22,548 nt of DNA from Plakobranchus ocellatus. Its lineage: Eukaryota; Mollusca; Gastropoda; Plakobranchidae. Positions 1-11,292 of the stretch are shown here, in pieces. The number at the start of each line of letters is the position of its first letter. Positions within the stretch are counted from its first letter, which is position 1. Below the pieces are notes generated by a model, which was not told the origin of the DNA, ran no database searches, and was given only the letters and a program-made list of their open reading frames with translations. The translations under genes and the position numbers were made by a program. The stretch is from assembly GCA_019648995.1 (NCBI GenBank), contig BLXT01007071.1, positions 1,448,899-1,471,446 of the forward strand, in the 5' to 3' direction.

Positions 1-66
<66 letters not shown>

Positions 67-490
67 TTACTATTACTGTTACTACAACTGCTACTTCTAC
101 TACTACTACTACTACATCTACTACTGCTGCTGCTACCACGACCTTTCTTTTCACTATTACTATTTAAACTACCACTACTACCACTAAAACTGCTGCCTCT
201 TCTACTACCATTACTTCTACTAATACTGCTACTGCTGCTGCTGCCACTACTACTACTACTACTGCTAAAACTGCTGCTATTATTACTACCACTAGCATTA
301 TTATTTTTGTTACCATTACCACATCACCCCGGTCACCACCAGCACTTCCAGCCAGACTATAAGTATGCTACTACTACTACTATCACCTCCTTTTCCACTA
401 CAATAGCTGCTGCAGCTGCTTAGCTATTGCTATTTCACTTTGTTATTACTGGCTGCCACTCCTATTATCACTGTTGCTACTCCTGATCCA
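1..490. repeat. CTA/TAC trinucleotide microsatellite with imperfect continuation
   Basis: Positions 1-66 are an uninterrupted CTA repeat that runs off the left edge. An imperfect mixture of CTA, CTG, TTA and CCA triplets continues to about 310. Further short TAC and CTG blocks occur up to about 490. It lies in the receptor intron about 100 bp upstream of the exon at 587. All frames are consistent with non-coding simple repeat, and no gene is visible. Confidence 0.95.
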
Positions 491-586
491 TCACATTCTA
501 AGGACATCAACATATTCCTTTCTTGCTCCTTTATGCTAAGTTATTACTTTTTTTTTTTCAATTGCTTTCCTTGGCATTATTTGCAG

Positions 587-697
587 GGGATCAGTCTCTA
601 AGCCCACAGAATCTGTCTGAGCCCATTGCATTCACATTCAAAATTTCCGACCCAAGAAGGCCACTCAAAGCAGCTTTCTTTGATTTTGCCTTCATTG
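587..697 (+). CDS. ADGRA exon: end of GAIN domain
   Basis: The acceptor is a T-rich tract plus TTTGCAG ending at 586. The donor is G|GTGAGT at 697/698. Two bases complete a codon, 36 codons follow, and one base carries over. The peptide contains [11 protein letters not shown] and ends [12 protein letters not shown], which matches the GAIN pattern NLS.P..LTF followed by the CVFWDF-like strand before the GPS. The cysteine and tryptophan usual in that strand are alanine and phenylalanine here. Joined to the next exon it reads FIDGYGGW. Confidence 0.85.
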
Positions 698-3600
698 GTG
701 AGTATTGTTAAAAAGAAAATTTATTCATACAAAATTTTTTTTTTCAGGAATTTTTTCCCTCCATATTTTGATCATAAAGATATATGTGGTAGATTGAAAA
801 GTCCTTTCTTCATTCTCTCATGTTTACACCAAAGACTTATTGGTATTCTGCTGCATGTCTCTAGTTTCTGGCCCTCTCCATTCTCTCATGGTTTTATGTG
901 AGAGGAAGTATGCTCCGAAATGACACTATTATTCCAGTATATTACTTGCATTTACATATACATACATACATGAAAAAGCAATGTTTATACCAGTATATTC
1001 CAAGTTTATATATGTGAAAATGGTTTAGTTCTTAAAATTCCAGTGGTATTCAAGGATAGGTCCAAATACCATCAGGCTTTTTAAAAAAACAATGGTTTCT
1101 TTCAAAATACTTGGAAAATAGCAGTCCACAAAAATGAGAAGAGTTGAAAATCTTTAAATGAAAATCCTTTTCTAGAAAGGCACAATGACTACTTTCTTTA
1201 TGTAGAGAGCTCTCGCTTGAATGATGAAGATTTTCAGTCCATAGCACAAATTTTATTTTTACCTCTTAAAATTTAAAAAAAAAAATCTGGTTTAAATTCA
1301 AACATATAGGTCTGCAGCTTAACTTATTTTTTAGCACTGCTTACAATTATTGGTCTGGCTCAAAGCACATTTCAAATATTGAGTAAGAAATTATGACAAA
1401 TTGTTTTACATCAATACCTTGACTATCACAGATGGCTATGGAGGTTGGAGAACTGATGGGTGTAGAATAGTCAAAAAGAATGGGAGCATTGTCACAGTTC
1501 ACATAGATCATCTGTCAAATTTTGCTCTTCTGCAGGTCAGTACAACTTCTTCTTGTTACTCTTAAGTGTCAAAAAAACCCAAAAAAACTAGCAATTTCTT
1601 TTTTTTTTTTCAGAGAGCCATATCCAAACTTTGTGATTTGTTAAATAATTATACACTTGACATATTTTCAACTTCTAAAGACTTGAAATGCATTTTTTTT
1701 TTTAAGTAGTTTTGAAAAAATCAAAATTTCATTCTGAAGTTACAGTTAAAGCGTTTTTCAAGGGGAAGTTAAGTGTTGATCACATATATTTTCGTGTAAA
1801 TATTTTTAAAACTTGTTTTGTGTAAGACTAACCACCATTACACATTCTTTTTCGTGGAGAACATAAAAGTGAGACTGATGGCTCTTTTAATTTCTTTGAT
1901 TGCATCTAAGACTTTAAGCAAACTTAAACATATGTGTTTGTGTTTCTATTGCAAAGGTAACTCAATCAATTAAGCAATTTTAGAGGATTAAATACTTGGA
2001 GTAAATTACGAAAGCAAAATTGAAGCTGAATTACCAAATGCTTGTGAATCATGTGGCTTGTGTTTTTAGGATTTGTCTGTGGTTCTGCGGCTGGCCTCAT
2101 TTCCCATGGAACCTGTTATTTATGCTGGCAGTGGATTCTGCATTCTGTGCATGATAATTGTCATTTCAACTTTCATTTCATGTTATGGGTATGTAACACA
2201 ATAAACCTTATAGCACTTTTCAGTTTGATTATCATCAAAACATAGAGACAATTTAAAACATAGCAGCATTTTATAATAATCAATAGCTGACAGTTATTTG
2301 ATCAAGAAATATAGCTTTTGAGAGACTTCTTCAACCAACATAATACTTTCAATTTATTTATATTCCATATCCTAAGGTAGATAAGACAACGTTCAATTTT
2401 GTTCAAATTTTAAAAGATATTTTAGAGGGTTTTTTTTAATTAAGATATTAACAAATCTGCCAGGGTTAACTGTAGAAGGACATGACTTTTATCTCCAACC
2501 ACTGCTTCTCAGATAAAAAGCAGCTTTGTGACATCCTTACTTTTCCTCTGTTTTTCTTTTTTGTTTTAAATCTTTATTAAAGCCTGAACATCATTTCAAA
2601 GATCTATCAGAAAAATTTGTAAAACAGCAAGTCGCCTAACATCCTTCAAAGAGGTAAAAATTGTCTTTTTAAAGATTGATTATTGGGAGTTTGTCATTAC
2701 TATTCTATGAAAGATATTTGAACTCCTATTATGAATAAGTTTACATCATAAAACAATTAATTTTTTTTTTTTTCTTTTAATTTATCAAGCAAATTATTGA
2801 AGTCTGAATTCTGCTTTCCTTATATATCTGCAGAACAATTGGAATTCCCAAAAAGGTGAAGCATGCAGTTATAAATGTATGTTTGAGCACTCTTTTGATG
2901 TTGGGAGTTTTCATAGCAGGAATAAACAGAACTGATATGGAGCTTCCTTGTCAGATAGCTGGCATTTGCATCCATTACTTTACACTGTGTGCAGTGTTTT
3001 GGATAACTCTTACCACAAAGTAAGTTGCTCTTGTGAATAATATCTATTAGTCAGTGTAAATTGACTATTCAAACCTTTAAATTTCATTTAGATGAGGCTG
3101 GTTGTTTTCATTGTTGATGCTGTATCTTATTCTTGAACTTGATTTTATTTGGTCATTATTTAAAATTCCACCACTTGTTATGTCTTATTTTGCACATTTA
3201 GTTTGTTTTCAAATAGAAACAGCCTGGTTTCAAACAACATAATCTGTATGAATGCTTATAACGCTAATATTGTAAAATGGATGTAATATATGATTACTTT
3301 AAAAAAAAAAAAAGCAAACAAAAAAAAAAAGATTCTGAGATTACCGAGAGATTGTCATTATTCTAGCCAAAAATTGTCAAAGACCTATTAAATTGGCAAG
3401 TTTTCTTTATTTTCCCATTTCATGGGTCAAAAATAGATGTTTACTATCAAAATGAATATGCCCACCACAATAAAATGTATATAGTTTAACTATGTAATGG
3501 CACTTCCAGGGCTAATCATACAATTATTTTGTTTCATGATTCTACACTACTTATTTCATTTTCAGCATAACTTACAAAAAGTTTCTCAAGGCCAGTTGCC

Positions 3601-6600
3601 CACCTGAACCACCACCTGATCTTGGCCCCATGCCACTACCTCCGAAACCTATTCTACAATTCTATTTTGTTGGTTATGGTGTTCCGTTGATCATCTGCGG
3701 AATCACAACAGCTGTTAATCTTCACTTCTATGCTGGGATCAAGTAGTAAGTTTTTGTTTGGCTGAAATTAAAAAATCATGTAATGTTACCTTGTCAAAGA
3801 TTACGAATTTTCTTTCAAACAATTCCTCATGTGTAGCTTCACACCAATGGAGACTTTTGCAGAAAAAACGGCCATGAGAAGAATGGAGAAAATAAATACT
3901 TAATCTTTTCCCATACTTTCACACTTTTCCTGAAATAACAAAACTGGAGAATTTCAGAATACTTATTAAAGGATTATGATACCTTTGTCTTAATTTCCTG
4001 CTGCAAAAATCTTATGCTGTAATCGTAGCATTATCTATTTTCTTTAAGATACTTTGATGATCCTTTAAAATTCTATTTTGCTTTGATTGAACTGTAAATT
4101 TTTAACGATGCAAAATTTATAAAACATCTCTAATTCTGTTTAAACATCCATTATAAAGCTATTGGCTTATTTTTCATTCTAATCTGTTCTTTAATGATTT
4201 GCTCTGTTATGAGTTCCACAGAATTTTCAATTAAATGTTATGTTTCTCTAAGTTTCAGAATTTCAGACTTTTCTAGAAAGTATTTGTTTAGACTGTGTTT
4301 TTGTTTACTCCTGAGTTTTTGGTTTTTTACTGGGACGAGCAACTTTTCATCTTATTCACATTTGCTTATTTTTTGTCATTTGCAGCTGTTTTCTTGAATG
4401 GGAGCCAAGTCTGGGTGCTTTCTATGCTCCAGTAACTCTTCTTGTGGCTTGGAACTTGGTTCTCTTCATGCGCATCTCATGTGTAGTACGTTCTGCACCT
4501 GATAATAACAGTGAGGCAGCAAATGAAAGTGAAAATGAAATACATACAAATGAGATAGAGCTTGTTCCATCACAGCCTGATTCTATCACTAGTGCACCAA
4601 ATCATCATGTAAGTAACCACCGCAACCACAACAACAACAACAACAATAGTCACAGCTCAAACCGTCATACAAGTAATGGGGGCCTTGGGTACAGAGGAAG
4701 ATTTAGCCATGTCAGTACTGAAGATGAAGAGGAAGATACTGTGTCATTAGTAAGCATCCCTGATCAGGAAAGAAGGCCTATCACACAACTAAGATCACTT
4801 GTCGCCATTCTCTTTCTGTTCATTGTCATGTGGATGTGTGGTGCTCTTGCCATTGCCAAACCCTTCCATCGCATCATCCCCTCTCAGGAGCTTATTTTCA
4901 GTTATGCCTATGGGATGATGAGCACCTTTTTTGGCTTATTTCTAGTCTGCTACTTCTGTTTGACGCGCAAGGATTGGAGATTAAGCTGGAAACGCAGCTT
5001 AGGGTACACTCCACCAGAAAGTTACACCACTCCAATGGAGGTAATTGAAACATCCTTGCCACCACCAGAAGAATCAGCCCCTGCCCCAATTCAAAGTAAT
5101 GGTAATGTTATTAAATCAAATAGTAACACAAACTTGTCTGTATACTCACAAAAGTCTTCCAACATTACAAAAGCCTATAATATGAAAAACAATAGTAAAC
5201 AATCAAACATAAACCTTATCATACCAAATCCTTCAGAAATATCTTTTGGATCCACTCAAGAAAGTTATCCTAACTTTTATAACCCACGACAAAATGGGGC
5301 AGCTAAAAAATTTTGGCAAAAACACAGGCATCATAGCAAAATCATGAACAAAGATATTAACCGAGATCTCAACAGCAGCCTCACAGACAACAACTCTGCA
5401 TCTGAGATAAATATCCATAACAGACATCGCCCCAGCAGCCAGAATGGCACAAGCAGTGATGCTAACACACACCTGAGCATTGAGATACAGATTCAGGCTA
5501 AAGACAGCAATAACCAGAAAGCTGGCCCAAGAGACATACCTGTCCATATCAACAACATCAACAATCAGCATTTGGGCCTTACTGGGTCTTCATGTGGTGC
5601 TGTCTCTCTTGAGCACAATCATGCATTTGCAGCTATCACTCACAGCTCAATTACCCCAGACAAGGAGAGACAAGTGACACAAACCAACCCACCATCACAT
5701 CCCTCATCTCCACACCTGCAGCAACAAATTCAACAGCTACCTCAGCAACGTTCTCCTAGCACAAACTCGTTAGGTACAGGTAATTATCCTAGTGCCTTCA
5801 CCCCTGTGCAGCCTCGCAGCAGTAATAATCTGGCTGGACTGCAGCAGCCAATAGAAGCCACTAACAATATAAATCAAACCTCAGGAGAAAAGAAAGAAGA
5901 GGGGCCACGGAGGGAGGGCTCAGTACCAAGGATCCCATTGCAAGCTCAAGATCTTGAACCTGGACCAGTTGCAACTGAGCAAGCATTTAATGAGCCTGGT
6001 ACTCGACCTCCTAATCCAGGTGTGGCATGGAATCCATATCCTATCCACCATCTCCCACCTTTACCTCCTAGTCATCATCAGCCCCATCCATATGCCTTTA
6101 CAGCACCATCTCCTGCTCACCCTAACACACAACACTATGGATTTGATTACCCTCCCTCTATGGCTCCAATCAACCCTCATGTATACAACATGTCATATTC
6201 TTCACCAGTTCCTCATAATAACATGTCCCCGACAGCTGGATTTGGACCACCTCCAGTTTACAACATCCCACCATCACCATATGTTGTTCAGCCTGGGCCA
6301 ACACGTATTCCTGGGCAGTCTCGCAGCCCTGTTTCTAGCAGCTCACAGTCTCAGGTCAACCAGCATCAACACAGGCGGCGACGGAGCAGCGGTAACAATA
6401 GCTCACGTCCACTGTCAGGTGGAGACAGCTCAGACAGCAGCAGACCTAAGCACAGACGTACACAGCAAGGGTCTAGTTCAAGCCCTGGGAGATCTGTGAC
6501 ATATGCTGAGCACAGTCCAGTGGTGTCAGACAGTCAGGCTTATGTGCCTCAGCCTTCATTGCAGGGTGATAAACACCAGCCAGGCAAGGCACGCTCAGTG

Positions 6601-6999
6601 GATTCGGATCACCACTCAGATCCAACTCACAGAAAGAAGCACCACAAGATTGAGCGCATGTCTAAAAATAAACTTCCAAGCAAGCAGAGGTCTCTAGGCT
6701 GGGTGGAGCAGTTTGGGAACCGACCTTCTAAAGTGAACTATGTTTATGTAAATCATATGTACCGTGACAAAGTCATGCACAAGCTTATCAAACAGGCAAG
6801 TGAGAGTGATGATCTGGCTACTAAAGCATTCTGGCTTCCCAGATCTGCCAGTGAGTATGAACGTTTGACTCAGAAGGGGTTCTGTAATATGGCAGAGGAT
6901 ACAAGCTCAAGCTCAGAAGATGAAGACAGCTTGGATGACAATGTTTGGATTAAACAAAGCTCAGGTTCAGACTTTCAGAAAAAAGAAACTAGTGTTTGA
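587..6999 (+). CDS. Adhesion GPCR subfamily A (ADGRA2/3-like, GPR124/125), 3' part of gene
   Basis: Plasma-membrane receptor. In vertebrates this family acts in Wnt/planar-polarity signalling and binds Dlg-type PDZ proteins and Dishevelled. Six exons, 587-697, 1432-1535, 2070-2188, 2834-3019, 3566-3745 and 4386-6999, join in frame into 1103 residues ending at TGA 6997-6999. In order they encode the last GAIN strands, a GPS with HLS, TM1-TM7, and a tail of about 669 residues ending ETSV. Subfamily A hallmarks are the proline-rich loop before TM4 (PEPPPDLG), [12 protein letters not shown] in TM4, [12 protein letters not shown] leading into TM5, MWMCGALA in TM6 and RKDWRLSW after TM7. These align with my recollection of human ADGRA3 ([26 protein letters not shown]). 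The LRR, Ig and hormone-binding exons expected upstream are outside the window. An apparent start at 4444 is a GTG inside TM5 and not an initiation codon. I cannot separate ADGRA2 from ADGRA3; invertebrates may have a single ancestral gene. Confidence 0.93.
1432..1535 (+). CDS. ADGRA exon: GPS motif
   Basis: The acceptor is ATCACAG at 1431 and the donor CAG|GTCAGT at 1535/1536. It encodes [15 protein letters not shown] followed by [13 protein letters not shown], the GPCR proteolysis site. The cleavage tripeptide His-Leu-Ser is present. In the canonical C-x-C-x-H-L pattern both cysteines are replaced (V-H-I-D-H-L), leaving only the GC cysteine. NFALLQ would be the start of the tethered (Stachel) peptide if cleavage occurs. 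Confidence 0.92.
2070..2188 (+). CDS. ADGRA exon: linker and TM1
   Basis: The acceptor is GTTTTTAG ending at 2069 and the donor GG|GTATGT at 2188/2189. It starts in phase 0 with [12 protein letters not shown], then MEPVIYAG and a hydrophobic helix rich in I, V and C ([13 protein letters not shown]) that is TM1. The ADGRA3 counterpart is the LLHPVVY segment and its following helix. An overlapping alternative frame from 2051 is not the coding one. Confidence 0.88.
2834..3019 (+). CDS. ADGRA exon: TM2 and TM3
   Basis: The acceptor is ATCTGCAG at 2833 and the donor AA|GTAAGT at 3019/3020. TM2 is [19 protein letters not shown] short loop ([10 protein letters not shown]) follows, then TM3 [20 protein letters not shown]. 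The cysteine just before TM3 (LPCQIAG) is the standard partner of the loop 2 cysteine encoded two exons later. The pattern CQ..GI..HY...C.V.W matches the subfamily A TM3. Confidence 0.93.
3566..3745 (+). CDS. ADGRA exon: proline-rich loop and TM4
   Basis: The acceptor is ATTTTCAG at 3565 and the donor TA|GTAAGT at 3745/3746. It begins [19 protein letters not shown], a basic and proline-rich second intracellular loop typical of ADGRA. TM4 follows, with [11 protein letters not shown] and then [12 protein letters not shown]. The exon ends in the second extracellular loop with FYAGIK plus a split tyrosine codon. Confidence 0.94.
4386..6999 (+). CDS. ADGRA terminal coding exon: TM5-TM7 and very long cytoplasmic tail
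   Basis: The acceptor is CATTTGCAG at 4385. The exon is 2614 bp and opens with [15 protein letters not shown], giving the loop 2 cysteine and TM5. The third intracellular loop (about 4480-4795, about 105 residues) holds a run of six asparagines at 4630-4647 and an acidic stretch (TEDEEEDT). TM6 is at about 4798-4860 ([10 protein letters not shown]) and TM7 at about 4888-4962. RKDWRLSW marks the start of the tail. The tail is rich in N, S, P, Q and H, with a Pro/Tyr/His-rich middle (about 6010-6300), a basic Ser-rich stretch (HRRRRSSG, near 6375) and an ordered-looking block at 6682-6888. An acidic Ser cluster ([11 protein letters not shown]2-like) follows, then the terminal ETSV. Vertebrate tails are, from memory, roughly half this length or less. 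No homologue check was possible for the low-complexity parts. Confidence 0.94.
6985..6996 (+). other. C-terminal class I PDZ ligand (ETSV)
   Basis: The last four residues fit X-S/T-X-hydrophobic. Vertebrate ADGRA2 and ADGRA3 end in ETTV, which binds the PDZ domains of Dlg1; this is recalled family knowledge. The change T to S at -1 keeps the consensus. Confidence 0.85.
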
Positions 7000-7013
7000 T
7001 TTCCTTTTTCCTG

Positions 7014-7019
7014 AATAAA
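7014..7019 (+). terminator. Proximal poly(A) signal candidate (AATAAA)
   Basis: This canonical hexamer lies 15 bases after the receptor stop codon and is followed within 10-30 bases by T-rich sequence. It could give a minimal 3' UTR isoform. Confidence 0.35.
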
Positions 7020-8020
7020 TTTGTTAGTTTTTTTTTTATTTCATATTGAAAAAAAAAAAGAAAATCTTTTTTTTTGATGGTGCTAAATATTTTTGTGTGT
7101 ACAAGACTCAAATTGTTTGACATTTCTACTTATTGTGGAAAAGTTAGATACATATTTTTTTTGTATGTATGCATGTACTTAAAAATACTAAGTAACCATA
7201 TTGATAAAATCAACAATATGGACTTATTTAGGCATAAAGACATTTATGATTTTTAATCTGCCTTTATCAAAAACAGCTAATTTTATCTACCAGGTCGTTC
7301 CTTATATTATTCTCAAGCCAAAATCAAACTATTACCTGAGAATGACTTAATATCTCTTTTTTATGGATTATGAAAGTGTGTATAATAGTTAGAGTCAGTC
7401 AGTAGGCAGCATACACAATACTTATCAGGCTTTGCTTTTTTTTGTGTGTACCAAAGAGTGTGACCCAGTCAACAGCAAAATAACTTTTTCTAAAATATAC
7501 TTTCCTAAAGCTTGAAAGTGTAATTAAATTGCAGAAAAGTTGCTTTTTGGTTGTTTTTTTTTTTTTTGTGTGTGTGGCTATCTGAAAAACCTGTAGCTAT
7601 CTTTGTCCTAAATTTGTTTACTTAGTTTAAAGCAGATTTCTTGGTAAAATTTAGATTCCAAAATGCACATTAATTGATGTCTGGGATCAGGGGGCATTCA
7701 GTTGTGACATATCTTTTCAAATTGTCCACACATCAAATATGCCACTTTTTTAGCTAAAGTCTGGAATTTGTCTTTTTGCTTTTATTGGAAATGTTTTCCT
7801 CCAGCTGTGCTTTCTCTTGTATTTGTGCTTTGGCTTTAGCCCATAGAGTGTTTATGTCTGATGATTCTAAACATAGATCTAAAATGTGCTTATTGTTGTG
7901 ATGTTAATACCTTGGAGAATGATGATCCACTTCATATTAAAGTGAGTTGACACATATTTTTTCTCACAACATTTATATGCCGAATTTCCTTTTATTAGTT
8001 ACCCTTGTAATATTCTCCAA

Positions 8021-8040
8021 AAATCATGTGATCATGATTT
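8021..8040. repeat. Short perfect hairpin in ADGRA 3' flank
   Basis: An 8-bp perfect inverted repeat (AAATCATG / CATGATTT) encloses a four-base loop TGAT. It is AT-rich, so as RNA it would be only moderately stable. Confidence 0.4.
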
Positions 8041-11000
8041 ATAAACGGGTAGAGTTAAAAAGATAATTGGAATAAGTTTTGCTTCTTTACGTGACAAGTA
8101 GATACTGCAGAAAATTTCACCATATCTCGGAGAAAAAAAAACCAAATTGATTTTTAAGAGAGCAGAAAAGAAACATATAGAAAGGCCCATCTCGATCTAA
8201 TCCCTGTCTCATTCCACCAATTTTCTATACAAGTAACTTAATCCACATAATTAGACATACTATAAACTTTCAAATGTTTTTGACGATCTGGAATGTTTTT
8301 TTTTATCTAATTTGAATGATAAGCTTGCCATGGTGTCTAGAATTATTAGTACTGCCCAAGATCTCCAGCTTATCCGCCCATCCTATGTGTTTTGCTAGGG
8401 GCAGTAAATAAATTAGGTTTCTCCACTTTAGAACATTTCCTTTCTTTTTTATTTTTGCTGAAAGTACAAGAGGTTTTTTAAACAGATAATAATTAAGGTA
8501 TGTGAGTTTTCTTAATAATTTTCAAAAATTTGGAATCATATTAAAATTCTTTGAAATGGTATAAAATCAAATTGCACCTTAGATAAAGAGATAATTTATA
8601 ACAATATCAATATTTTAACTATTTCCTCTTTTTTTTTGTTTTTAGTGAACTGAATTATTGTATACTGACAAATTTTTGGTCTAAATTTTACAAAATTGGA
8701 GACTTATGTTACTATTTCCTTGAATAGAGGTTTAGCATCCCTGTATTAATAAAAGATAATTGTAAGGTCCATCCTTTTACAAAATTCTTTTATTAATTGT
8801 AACTTACACTTGTTTCGCTAACTGACTCAAGGGAAAGGGAACATGAAAAATGGAAGCTTAAATTGGAAGTGAGAAGAACTTAGGTTTGGCAGGACTAATC
8901 AATATTTTGTGGTCAATCAATGCTGTCTGGTGTATGAAACCTTACTTGAGCAAACCACTAATAGTTAAATCGAGTAAAAAATAAGAAAGAAATGACCAGA
9001 AAGCTTTGATGAGCTACATGGAAATTTAAAAAATGCTTATAGAATTATAAGTAGTCCATAAATCATTATGTACAAAATTTTTGCTTTCTTGAAGAAAAAA
9101 AGAAGTTGCTGTGAAGTTGTGTGTGTTTTGCATATATATGATATACTTGAATTCTTTGTAAAAAGTAGCTCCCTTCACATATTATAGTTTACTGGTTCGC
9201 CAAACCTTTAATTCTTTGACTTGAAAAGAGAGCAAGAAAAGGTGGTTGAGTACTTTTGTACAAAAGAAATATTCTGTGGTTTTCTGTATTATTCTGCAGT
9301 AAAGCACTATCTTGTCCCTACATATACTTGGTACTTGTTAGTCCATTTCTTTTTCAGGTGTGACAATATCTTTCAAAAAATTTTTTTTCCTACTTAACCT
9401 AGCGATTAAAATTTTCACCTTTAAGGAAAAATTTCTACCTCAATGGATTTGAATGTAGGGGCAAGTCTTCGGCAAGTTATAAATGGTATGCTATAAGGCT
9501 AAACTCAAGGAGAGCGTGGAAATTTTGAGTTTTGTATTTTTTTTTATTTCTCAGTCATTAATTTTATTAACATACAGCAGGTAGCACAAAAGAAATTAAA
9601 TATGTAGTAGTCTCACAAATTTTAGTTTTTCTTACTGTCCTGTCTCATTATTCAAGCAAAGTGAGGATAATGAGGAAAAAATGGCTTTCTTCATTTAATA
9701 TAGAAAGTCTAACTGTCCATGGCAAACACTGAGGATCATAGGCAAATGTGATGGTCTGAGGCAGGAGCCAGGAGGTAGCCTTGGGCGATGGTTATACCTT
9801 CTAATCAATCCAAAGAGTGAGTTTGGAGGTTAACTTCAACATTACGGTACTATCTTGTACTGAACAAAAAGCTTTCCTTTCTGAAATTCCCAAACGTATT
9901 ATAGCAAATGATTGGCAAGTTTAAGATTACTTAAAAACCCATTTAAAGGTTATGTTAATGTAAATTGTTAGCGTAATATATAAAAACTTGAACAAGACTG
10001 AACAAGAAAATTTATAGTCACTATTTTGGTAATTCCAAGACTAATGAGAGGATGCCTATATAAGGGATATTCAATATCCATTTACACCCTCAACCTCAAT
10101 GATCGTAGATAATGAAAACAAACATGAAAAGTACAGCTGCAGTACAATGGCAGTCTTCCTTTTGCTTTCTCTGTTTCTACACTAAGATAGTATGCTCACA
10201 GGTCAAGTTGCACAAAAGAAAACCTTAGTCCTTCAGTTGCCCAGGTTAATGGGATTCAATGTCAGCTCTAATGGTCAGATGTGATAAAGCTGTCTTAACA
10301 AGGGTTGGTGAAAAAGGAGGGGCATGTAAGTCTATTTATCACTTCCCCATTGAATAATGGTTGATTATGGTGGGCTGGGAAAAGTTATTTACACTTTAGG
10401 TCTGTAAATTAGCAGCAATGAGTCACATTAACTTGAAGTATATCAAAATAGAGGAAAAATATAAGGCTGTCAAAGGCAAATGGTCAGTACAAATGATTGC
10501 CTTGAAGAGGTGGTTGGGAGGGCGGTATGAAGAAAATAATTTTTAACCTCTGACGTACATATCAAACTTGATTGAGCAAGACCTGAAACTTAAAATTTTT
10601 TTTTAAAATCTGATCTTATTTTCAATTTATTAAAAAGAGAACATGAATTAAGCTACATCATTATTTCATATACATGCAAATGTATTGTTGGAAACTTCTG
10701 TCTGCTGTATGAACAGAATCTTGCGGCTTTTATGTCTTTTCTCTGTTTTGTATTTGTGGAATTTTTCTGTTTTTTACTTAACTTGCTTTCATTTTTTCTA
10801 TGTCTTCCTTTCTTTCAGATCTAAATTTTTGTCTCCCTCTATTAAAGCTTACTCTTGAATTTAATTTGGATTTGAAGCGACTGTAATTTTTTTTTTTAAT
10901 TGTTCTACAAAGTGTAGTGTTTTTAAGGGCCATTTAGGGCACCCCTTGCTTTAAAGGGTAAAATTTTAATCATTTACCATGCCTTGTCCTTTTTTATTTT

Positions 11001-11284
11001 TTGTACCTAAAACAACTTTTTTTTAAACAGCACTGATTGTTACAAATACTGTTCATCTTTATTTCAAGCAAGCTTTATTCTTATAATTTTATACTGCTTA
11101 AATTGAAAATGGTGAAATTATAAACTGTTTAATCAAAAAATATGTTAACATATTTATCTATCTTTGATCAGGAATTTGTGAATGTCATTTTGTGTTTAAC
11201 CATAATTTTTTTTTTTTTTTAACTACAGGCATGTAATGAAAAGATCGAGAAATATCTCTCTCTCTGAAATTTTTTTTTTTTTTT

Positions 11285-11292
11285 TGTAAATA
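11285..11292 (+). promoter_or_regulatory. Pumilio-type element TGTAAATA in putative 3' UTR
   Basis: This is an exact match to the PUF-protein recognition octamer TGTANATA, directly after a long T tract. A second copy lies at 11898-11905. An 8-mer can occur by chance in AT-rich DNA, and the function depends on this region being transcribed. Confidence 0.25.

Larger units (their letters stand above)
698..4385 (+). other. Five short ADGRA introns between the listed exons
   Basis: Intron sizes are 734, 534, 645, 546 and 640 bp, all GT-AG. Each is AT-rich with T tracts on the coding strand near acceptors (for example 1600-1612 and 2761-2772). A pair of A tracts at 3300-3330 is the main exception. 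I saw no nested gene or recognisable mobile element in any of them. Confidence 0.8.

Noticed and set aside
5233..6697. Several overlapping open frames in and against the ADGRA terminal exon (minus 5233-5571; plus 5480-5677, 5954-6499 and 6503-6697)
   Set aside because: They are shadows in other frames of the long receptor exon, created by its repetitive His/Pro/Ser/Gln codons, with no recognisable domain.
4444..6999. A self-contained 851-residue protein starting at 4444
   Set aside because: The start is a GTG inside TM5, and the upstream exon sequence [15 protein letters not shown] joins in frame from an acceptor at 4385. It is the terminal exon of a GPCR.
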